A DNA stretch of 5,622 nucleotides from Bacteroidales bacterium (GTDB lineage: Bacteria; Bacteroidota; Bacteroidia; Bacteroidales; UBA7960): positions 1 to 5,622 of the forward strand of contig SKTQ01000090.1 in assembly GCA_007122505.1 (NCBI GenBank), read 5' to 3'. Below the pieces are notes generated by a model. It ran no database searches. It was not told where the DNA came from and was given only the letters and a program-made list of their open reading frames with translations. The position numbers and the translations under genes were made by a program. This document shows, one piece after another, positions 1 to 4,986 of this stretch; the stretch's first letter is position 1, and each line of letters starts with the position of its first letter.

Positions 1-609
1 GTATCCCATGTGGAAGCAGTGTATTTTTACCATGGTGGCCGGGAAATAGAAGGTTATCGTTTTGAACAGGATACCATTAAAGGTTATTTTGATGGTGATG
101 GTGTAAATCTGCGGCGTGTATTTTTGCGGGCACCCATTGAGTATGGCCGTATATCCTCCCGTTATTCTCATAGCCGCCTGCATCCCATTCACGGCGATCG
201 CAGACCGCATTTGGGTACCGATTACGCAGCACCTCACGGAACTCCCATTCTGGCGGTGGGCGACGGTGTGGTTACCAGGGCTTCCTACACCGCCGGCAAC
301 GGCAATTATGTCCGGATAAGGCATAACTCGGTGTATGAAACCCAGTATCTGCACATGTCCAGGTTTGCTACCGGCATCCGGCCGGGTACCAGGGTGTCGC
401 AGGGCGATGTGATAGGCTATGTTGGAAGTACCGGTTTAGCTACGGGCCCCCATGTGTGTTTTCGTTTTTGGAAAAATGGCCGGCAGGTTGACCATTTAAG
501 ATTGGAGTTCCCAAGCGGCGACCCTTTGCCGGAGGTGTATATGGAGACATTCTTAGAAAAAGTGGATTCTTTAGGCAGTCGTATGGATGCCCTAACTTTC
601 TCAGAATAA
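1..609 (+). CDS. M23 family metallopeptidase (LytM-like peptidoglycan endopeptidase), 5'-partial
   Basis: This is the C-terminal part of a zinc peptidase that would cut peptidoglycan cross-links or stem peptides in the periplasm. The frame is open to the left edge (codons GTA TCC CAT precede the first possible GTG at 10), so the GTG is probably internal and the true start lies outside. Numbering from that GTG, the catalytic domain covers about residues 45-165: HLGTD (H67, D71) supplies two zinc ligands, YLHMS (H115) a catalytic His, and TGPHVCFRFW (H148, C150) sits where most M23 enzymes have H-x-H. C150 replaces the usual third zinc-ligand His. I recall this 'GPHVCFRFWKNG' ending as common in Bacteroidota M23 proteins, so it is probably a subfamily trait, not decay. 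Residues 1-45 resemble the linker before the domain in longer homologues. A C-terminal tail of about 30 residues ends in TFSE. The stop overlaps the end of convergent kdsA by 9 bp. Confidence 0.9.
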   Translation, partial: VSHVEAVYFYHGGREIEGYRFEQDTIKGYFDGDGVNLRRVFLRAPIEYGRISSRYSHSRLHPIHGDRRPHLGTDYAAPHGTPILAVGDGVVTRASYTAGNGNYVRIRHNSVYETQYLHMSRFATGIRPGTRVSQGDVIGYVGSTGLATGPHVCFRFWKNGRQVDHLRLEFPSGDPLPEVYMETFLEKVDSLGSRMDALTFSE

Positions 610-1422
610 AGCTTTCCGGATTTTAGTCAGGCTTGTCAGCAGTGCTTCCAGTTGATGGAGTGGTAGCATATTGGCGCCGTCTGACAAGGCTTCTTCCGGC
701 TTTGGGTGGGTTTCAAGAAAAATGCCGTCAACACCGGCGGCTATACCAGCCCTTGCAATGGTCTGGATCAGGTGGGGCAAGCCGCCTGTTACTCCCGCCG
801 AACGGTTTGGTTGCTGCAAAGAGTGTGTGACATCAAGCACCACCGGCACCTGAAAGCTCTGCATCTTAGGAACCCCCCGGAAATCAACCACCAGATCGCC
901 ATAACCAAAGGTGGTGCCCCTTTCTGTGGCCATGACAAAATCGTTGCCTGAAGACCTTACTTTTTCGATGGCAAAAACCATGGCTTCGGGTGAGAGGAAT
1001 TGCCCTTTTTTGATGTTTACCACTTTGCCCGTTTGGGCTGCTGCCACCAACAGTTCTGTTTGGCGACAGAGAAATGCAGGGATCTGCAGGATATCAGCGC
1101 CAACGGCTGCCATCTCTGCTTCCTCAGCTGTATGAATGTCGGTGAGCACAGGGATGTCGAAGGTTTTGCCGATCTCGCCCAGAATCCCGATGGCCTTTTG
1201 GTCGCCAATACCTGTAAAACTGTCAACCCTTGTCCGGTTGGCTTTTTTGTAAGAAGCTTTGAAGATATAGGGGATACCCAGCCTAAAGGTCAATTCCTTA
1301 ATTTTTTCGGCTATACGGAAGCCCATCAACTCATCTTCCATTACGCATGGCCCGGCAATCAGGAAGAATGGTTCATTGCCGGTTTTTTCTTTGCTGAACA
1401 GGTTTTCAATGGTAGGATGCAT
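601..1422 (-). CDS. kdsA: 3-deoxy-8-phosphooctulonate synthase (KDO-8-P synthase), metal-dependent type
   Basis: Condenses phosphoenolpyruvate with D-arabinose 5-phosphate to KDO-8-phosphate in the cytoplasm, a committed step toward the KDO sugar of LPS. The 273-aa product spans a full TIM-barrel of the DAHP/KDO8P synthase family: GPCVMEDE (24-31), FKASYKKANRTR (54-65), LTDIHTAEEAE (93-103), QIPAFLCRQTELL (113-125), NIKKGQFLSP (136-145), ATERGTTFGYGDLVVD (165-180), DVTHSLQQP (197-205) and ETHPKPEEALSDG (237-249). C26, H200, E237 and D248 each sit exactly 15 residues after the Aquifex KdsA metal ligands Cys11, His185, Glu222 and Asp233 as I recall them; metal-independent enzymes such as the E. 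coli one have Asn at the Cys position. Length is normal and the ATG start fits homologues. It lies 17 bp downstream of yciO on the same strand, probably co-transcribed, and its TGA lies inside the end of the convergent M23 gene. Confidence 0.96.
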   Translation of the reverse strand: MHPTIENLFSKEKTGNEPFFLIAGPCVMEDELMGFRIAEKIKELTFRLGIPYIFKASYKKANRTRVDSFTGIGDQKAIGILGEIGKTFDIPVLTDIHTAEEAEMAAVGADILQIPAFLCRQTELLVAAAQTGKVVNIKKGQFLSPEAMVFAIEKVRSSGNDFVMATERGTTFGYGDLVVDFRGVPKMQSFQVPVVLDVTHSLQQPNRSAGVTGGLPHLIQTIARAGIAAGVDGIFLETHPKPEEALSDGANMLPLHQLEALLTSLTKIRKALF

Positions 1423-1440
1423 GGGCGGGCAGCTTAATGG

Positions 1441-2061
1441 TTAAAGAATATCTTCGATATTTCCTTTGCCTTCGCGGATAACTTCCAGGTCATTGCCAGT
1501 ACAGTCAATCACTGTGGAGGCCTGATTTCCGCCATTGCCACCGTCGATAACCATGTCCACGAGCTGCTGGTAGTTTTCGTGAATTAACTCGGGGTCGGCG
1601 GTATATTCAATGATTTCATCATTGTCATATACCGAAGTGGAAATGATGGGGTTGCCCAGTTCTTTTACAATCAGGCGTGCGATGAGGTTATCGGGGACCC
1701 TGATCCCCACTGTTTTTTTTCTGCTTTGGAAAAGCTTGGGAACATTGTTGTTGGCATTCAGGATAAAGGTGTAGGGGCCGGGTGTTCCCTTTTTCATGGC
1801 TTTATATATGCTGGTTGAGAAAGGTTTGGTAAGGTCTGAGATATGACTAAGGTCGTAGCATATTAGAGAGAAGTTGGCTTTTTCGGGTTTGATGTTCTTG
1901 ATTTGTGCCACCCGCTGTACCGCTTTTGGTTGCATAATGTCGCAACCGATGGCATAAACCGTATCGGTGGGGTAGATGATCACACCGCCATGCCGCAGGC
2001 AGTCAACGGCAATTCTGATCAGTCTGGCACTGGGATTTTCCGGATGTATTTTTAACAACAT
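1441..2061 (-). CDS. yciO: YciO-type Sua5/YciO/YrdC family protein (threonylcarbamoyl-AMP synthase-like)
   Basis: A 206-aa cytoplasmic protein of the dsRNA-binding-like YrdC fold. The family's best-known members (TsaC/Sua5) make threonylcarbamoyl-AMP from Thr, bicarbonate and ATP for tRNA t6A37. Visible motifs: YPTDTVY (30-36), IKNIKPEKANFSLIC (54-68), PGPYTFIL (94-101), GIRVP (119-123), STSVYDND (141-148), STVIDC (182-187) and REGKG (196-200). The strings 'NFSLIC', 'GTPGPYTFIL' and 'KTVGIRVP' match E. coli YciO as I recall it, and the S-x-N motif typical of TsaC/Sua5 (usually SAN) is absent, so YciO fits better than TsaC. I chose the ATG at 2061: homologues start near MLLKIxPENP, and the longer TTG start at 2109 would add an AT-rich stretch (LIDIIFISKQ...) and falls inside a promoter-like TATCTTTG. 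It is the first gene of a probable two-gene unit with kdsA. Its role as a true t6A enzyme is uncertain. Confidence 0.9.
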   Translation of the reverse strand: MLLKIHPENPSARLIRIAVDCLRHGGVIIYPTDTVYAIGCDIMQPKAVQRVAQIKNIKPEKANFSLICYDLSHISDLTKPFSTSIYKAMKKGTPGPYTFILNANNNVPKLFQSRKKTVGIRVPDNLIARLIVKELGNPIISTSVYDNDEIIEYTADPELIHENYQQLVDMVIDGGNGGNQASTVIDCTGNDLEVIREGKGNIEDIL

Positions 2062-2106
2062 GACAAGGGTCTTAATTTGTTTAGAGATAAAAATAATATC
2101 TATCAA

Positions 2107-2114
2107 CAAAGATA
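2107..2114 (-). promoter_or_regulatory. Candidate -7 promoter element for yciO-kdsA
   Basis: Read on the minus strand this is TATCTTTG, an exact match to the Bacteroidota -7 consensus TAnnTTTG. Transcription would begin near 2100, giving a leader of about 40 nt to the ATG at 2061. No TTTG lies at the usual 19-21 nt upstream; that position falls inside the inner arm of the adjacent hairpin. It is a single-motif match in AT-rich DNA, so the call is tentative. Confidence 0.4.
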
Positions 2115-2132
2115 TTGATATTTCCGGATAAA

Positions 2133-2172
2133 GGCTTGGTTTTTTGTCACGTCTGTCAAAAAACCAAAAGCC
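2133..2172. repeat. Inverted repeat (hairpin) upstream of yciO, flanked by 7-bp direct repeats
   Basis: The left arm GGCTTGGTTTTTTG (2133-2146) pairs with the right arm CAAAAAACCAAAAGCC (2157-2172). This gives 11 contiguous base pairs, then 3 more after a two-A bulge, around a 10-nt loop. The sequence CCGGATA occurs directly before (2124-2130) and overlapping the right end (2171-2177). The hairpin starts about 57 nt past the stop of the minus-strand nuclease-fold gene, so it could end that transcript. However, the T-run lies in the 5' arm on either strand and only TTTATCC follows, so it is not a canonical terminator. It also covers the place expected for the -33 element of the yciO promoter, so an operator role is possible. 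Confidence 0.6.
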
Positions 2173-2228
2173 GGATACCTGAGGTGAAAGTCAAATAAGG
2201 TTTAAAGATCCATCCTGAGCTGTGAGTA

Positions 2229-2927
2229 TCAAAATCTTTTAGGCTCAAACCCTTCCGGGTTAAGCACCTTTACCTTCTGACCCGCCGGGGTCAGGACAAA
2301 AAGGCCCTTTTCAACAGCCAGCACTTTTGCTGTATCATCAAAGGCCATTCCTGCTAAACCTCCCATGACCGGCCGATGGGCATATTCCGGATAGAGCTGT
2401 TTAAATACGTGTATGTTTTTGTCATGTAAGCGTATCACATCATTGGGATGTACTTTATGCTTGACTTCAACAACGATGATCTCTTCCTTACCAAACAAAA
2501 CAATGTCGAACTGGCCCTCCAGACCTTTATATCGCCTTCGTAAACTGTCCACTTTTTCAATAGTAATCCCACCCAATTGTGGAATTTGATCCAGGGCATT
2601 GCGAAAATGCTCTTCCGATGCATCACCAATGTTGATGCCCAAACCGCTGGCAATCTTTGAAAGACGCTGAAGGCTTTGTCGTGTTTCCTCGTATTGCCTG
2701 TTTAGCGATTGTATCGTTTTATCAATATATTCGCCTGTTTCCTTAAGCTTTTTATCCGTTTCCTTCATTTGCAGACCTGTTTCCTTCACTTGCAGACCTG
2801 TTTCCTTTACTTGCTTATCTGTTTCCAGGAACATTTGCCAAACCTGGTCAAATGTTGACGGTTTCTGCTGTGAATAGCCACCTACAGGCTCGTTGGCTTC
2901 GTTTTGGTTGTTTTCTTCTGAGTTCAT
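2229..2927 (-). CDS. Coiled-coil protein with C-terminal PD-(D/E)XK nuclease-like domain, function unknown
   Basis: A 232-aa soluble protein with no signal peptide. Residues 1-22 are polar and Asn/Glu-rich. Residues 26-90 form a predicted coiled coil containing near-identical heptads of the type KETGLQV (about 36-66). Residues 95-232 are globular: SEEHFRNAL (104-112) resembles the acidic helix at the start of the fold, followed by QFDIVLFGKEEIIVVEVKHK (139-158). There D141 and E154-x-K156 form the D...(D/E)xK core of the PD-(D/E)XK superfamily. The layout matches many uncharacterised Bacteroidota and cyanobacterial proteins, some grouped as DUF3782, with variable 'ETD/KET' heptads. The catalytic core looks intact, so DNA binding or cleavage is plausible, but no substrate is known and no methylase or other restriction partner is nearby. 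The ATG start follows a well-placed promoter candidate. It appears monocistronic, 167 bp before yciO on the same strand. Confidence 0.8.
   Translation of the reverse strand: MNSEENNQNEANEPVGGYSQQKPSTFDQVWQMFLETDKQVKETGLQVKETGLQMKETDKKLKETGEYIDKTIQSLNRQYEETRQSLQRLSKIASGLGINIGDASEEHFRNALDQIPQLGGITIEKVDSLRRRYKGLEGQFDIVLFGKEEIIVVEVKHKVHPNDVIRLHDKNIHVFKQLYPEYAHRPVMGGLAGMAFDDTAKVLAVEKGLFVLTPAGQKVKVLNPEGFEPKRF
2737..2826 (-). repeat. In-frame 21-bp tandem repeats encoding coiled-coil heptads
   Basis: The hexamer GTTTCC (plus strand) recurs at 2737, 2758, 2779, 2800 and 2821, exactly every 21 bp: four full units and the start of a fifth. The two units beginning at 2779 and 2800 are nearly identical over 21 bp, and the outer ones are more diverged. 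Each unit encodes one heptad (K-E-T-G/D-x-x-x), so gain or loss of units would lengthen or shorten the coil without breaking the frame. Confidence 0.9.
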
Positions 2928-2943
2928 CGAATATCTTTTGCTG

Positions 2944-2975
2944 CAAAACTATATCACATGAAGATCATAAACAAA
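2944..2975 (-). promoter_or_regulatory. Bacteroidota-type promoter for the PD-(D/E)XK protein gene
   Basis: On the minus strand, TTTG (2975-2972) is followed after 20 nt by TAGTTTTG (2951-2944), matching the Bacteroidota -33/-7 pair TTTG and TAnnTTTG at the expected spacing. Transcription would start near 2938, leaving a short leader of about 11 nt before the ATG at 2927. The leader has no GGAGG-like ribosome site, only an A-rich stretch (CAAAAGA, minus strand), which is usual in this phylum. Confidence 0.6.
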
Positions 2976-3070
2976 TCAAAGATTGCTAATGGTCAGTTAG
3001 TTAAGTTAAGCGGCGGATAAAATATTTCGTTCAGATAATCTTGAAATGGAAATCCGGTCTGCAATGTGTG

Positions 3071-3120
3071 TTTGACCGTTGGATATTTCGTTTTATTTTG
3101 TGGCTTTTATGGTAATTTTG
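3071..3120 (+). promoter_or_regulatory. Candidate promoter(s) for the exported TPR protein gene
   Basis: Two overlapping possibilities are visible. First, TTTG (3071-3074), a 19-nt spacer and TATTTTG (3094-3100), which is one T short of the TAnnTTTG consensus. Second, TAATTTTG (3113-3120), an exact -7 match but without a TTTG at the right distance upstream. The second would start transcription near 3126, past the ATG at 3122, and would force use of the ATG at 3149. A 10-bp direct repeat, ATATTTCGTT, at 3022-3031 and 3083-3092 lies upstream of and within this region. Confidence 0.4.
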
Positions 3121-3148
3121 CATGATAGAAAAAACCGCTTCGGCAATA

Positions 3149-4936
3149 ATGAGACATTTCCTGTTATTTTCTTTTCTGTTAATATTCGCTTTACGGCTTC
3201 CTGTTCATGCCGGAAAAACCATACATATCACCCAGGAGTTTGCTTTTAACCCTCACCCTGATAAACATCAGCTGATAACCCATGACATACTCCAAACCAT
3301 TGCACGCGGGTCAGGCAAGCTGCGCGCCTACACATCTTACCAATACAGATTGGGCCTTCATGTTATAATTGACCAAACGGAAAGAGATATCAAAAGGGTT
3401 TCGGTATACATCAAAGATGGTCACAGTTGGGGTGATACCCGCTACCGGGATTTTGATCTTGCTCACCTGCTTATGCCCGATCTGGCAAATATTACTCTGG
3501 AAATTGTTGATAAAGAAGGCATGTCACTGCACAAAAAAGAGTGGGAAGGTTTGGATGTGGTTTCGATAGGTGAACGCTGGCTTGAAACCGAATTCCGTTA
3601 TTCGGGAGATACGGACATGTTGCATATCAGTTTTCCCCGCTATCGTTTTTACTATGACCACAGAAGCTCCCACCGTTTTACCCTTTGGCGCGAAGCACTT
3701 TCTGCCTATTATGAGGCAGGGGCCCAACTGAGTGAGGTAAAGGCGTTAATTTCCGGGATGGATACCTGCAAGGTACAGTCGCTATTGCTGGAGGAGTTCC
3801 GGCTTTGCCGCGCGGAGCGGATTATGGGGGAGATCCGGCATGCAAGTTTTCACCGGGTGCTTCTCTCCGGACAAAACGATCCGGATTCCATCCTGCCGAA
3901 ATTTGATCATTTATACATGCAAACCGCGCTATTGCGACAAGCATACAACCGGTCACTGGCAGGTATTGATTCATTGTATTATTTGGAAGGGATCCGTGAA
4001 TCAGAAAATCAGTCTCCTGCAAAAGCAATTGAAATGTTTAATGCGGCAATTTCTTACAACCCCTTCCATATTCCATCTCACCTGGCATTGGCCCGGGCCG
4101 ATCTTGCCGGTCAAAACATAAATCAAGCCCTGCATCGATTGATTCCGGTTTTCACAATTATGAATCCAACAGGTGATGATAAATACAGGCTGGAAAGGGT
4201 TACACGTGAGGTTTTAGACAATTATTTTGCAATAACAGACTCGCTTAGGTCTGATGGTCGTTACACAGAATCACTGAAACTATTGCAGCAAGTAAAGGAG
4301 TTTTGTGACCATACACATCCTTACTTTGATTGCCCTGGTGAATTGCATGAATACACCGCTGCTAGTCACCTGGGCGTTTACCGATCGTTCCTTACAGTGT
4401 CGAGGCGGGCTTTGCGCAATGACAATATCCGTTTGGCAGAAACCTATACCCGGAGCGCCCTGAGCTATCAGGCAGATCATGATGAATATGTTTCTGATAA
4501 CAAAGAGGCCCTGGAAAAAATGTTTATGGTGTTTTCAAGGAGCCGCGTTCTTGCAGATTTATTTGAGCTGCTTGAAGACAGCCTTGCATACAGGCGTAAT
4601 ATTCATCCTGCCAGGGAGATTGCTACCGGCTTCCCTGAACTATATACACATGTTGTCCATTCCGGAAATCATGACTTGCTTGCCACTGCCGTACTGAATT
4701 ATGCAGCGGTAGGAATGCCCGAAAAAAGTACTGAATTGCTCCATATGCTCAAAAATGCGGGTGTTGAACCGGCAGTTGTAGCTTACCATCAGCGTGTGGC
4801 CGGCACCAAAACTGCTGACTTTTACAAAAATCAAAACAAAGCAGATTTCTCGCCATCACAGTATTTCAGGGAGTCGGGTATGGAAGGCCCATGGTTTGAA
4901 ACCTTCAGAAAGTATCTGCTGGAAGCATGGCAATAG
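3149..4936 (+). CDS. Exported protein with TPR-like helical repeats, function unknown
   Basis: From the ATG at 3149 the product is 595 aa. It begins with a signal peptide: MRH, a hydrophobic core FLLFSFLLIFAL, then cleavage likely after VHA (residue 21). There is no lipobox Cys, so it should be periplasmic or secreted and not a lipoprotein. An ATG at 3122 adds nine residues but lies one base after a -7-like element and makes a poorer signal peptide. Residues about 22-165 look beta-rich with many aromatics. Residues about 180-560 are mostly helical; 274-340 contain two TPR-like units (DSLYYLEGIRESENQSPAKA..., then FHIPSHLALARADLAGQNIN...). Four cysteines (207, 220, 386, 395) include a C-x8-C pair, which could form disulfides in the periplasm. 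There is no type IX secretion C-terminal domain or transmembrane segment after the signal. I do not recognise the family; a scaffold or assembly role is only a guess from the TPRs. It is a single gene, divergent from its left neighbour and convergent with its right. Confidence 0.85.
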   Translation: MRHFLLFSFLLIFALRLPVHAGKTIHITQEFAFNPHPDKHQLITHDILQTIARGSGKLRAYTSYQYRLGLHVIIDQTERDIKRVSVYIKDGHSWGDTRYRDFDLAHLLMPDLANITLEIVDKEGMSLHKKEWEGLDVVSIGERWLETEFRYSGDTDMLHISFPRYRFYYDHRSSHRFTLWREALSAYYEAGAQLSEVKALISGMDTCKVQSLLLEEFRLCRAERIMGEIRHASFHRVLLSGQNDPDSILPKFDHLYMQTALLRQAYNRSLAGIDSLYYLEGIRESENQSPAKAIEMFNAAISYNPFHIPSHLALARADLAGQNINQALHRLIPVFTIMNPTGDDKYRLERVTREVLDNYFAITDSLRSDGRYTESLKLLQQVKEFCDHTHPYFDCPGELHEYTAASHLGVYRSFLTVSRRALRNDNIRLAETYTRSALSYQADHDEYVSDNKEALEKMFMVFSRSRVLADLFELLEDSLAYRRNIHPAREIATGFPELYTHVVHSGNHDLLATAVLNYAAVGMPEKSTELLHMLKNAGVEPAVVAYHQRVAGTKTADFYKNQNKADFSPSQYFRESGMEGPWFETFRKYLLEAWQ

Positions 4937-4986
4937 GTTTTTGGGAATGTAAGATGGTGTTGTCTGTTTTGACCTTTCCATTGTTA

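Larger units (their letters stand above)
2928..3148. other. Divergent intergenic regulatory region
   Basis: This AT-rich stretch of about 220 bp separates the minus-strand PD-(D/E)XK protein gene from the plus-strand exported TPR protein gene. It holds a promoter candidate for each direction and the direct repeat ATATTTCGTT (3022-3031, 3083-3092). No open frame with coding character, tRNA or strong hairpin is seen in it. Confidence 0.6.

Noticed and set aside
608..615. AAAGCTTT palindrome at the kdsA/M23 junction as a bidirectional terminator
   Set aside because: Only 8 bp with no loop and no U-tract; too weak to support a terminator.
1000..1437. 145-codon plus-strand open frame opposite kdsA
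   Set aside because: It lies wholly antisense to a well-conserved kdsA and shows no motif of its own.
2062..2109. 16-residue N-terminal extension of YciO from a TTG codon
   Set aside because: It is AT-rich, homologues begin at the downstream ATG (MLLKI), and the TTG lies within a promoter-like TATCTTTG.
2737..2826. Regularly spaced repeats as a small CRISPR array
   Set aside because: Units are contiguous 21-bp in-frame heptad codons with no spacers, inside a coding region.
3122..3148. Upstream ATG giving the exported protein nine more residues
   Set aside because: It lies one base after TAATTTTG and puts a polar MIEKTASAI before the signal peptide; the ATG at 3149 gives a standard signal peptide. 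It remains possible if the alternative promoter at 3071-3100 is used.
4937..4986. Possible shared terminator in the 50-bp gap between the convergent TPR-protein and hydrolase genes
   Set aside because: No inverted repeat with a following T-run could be found by reading either strand.
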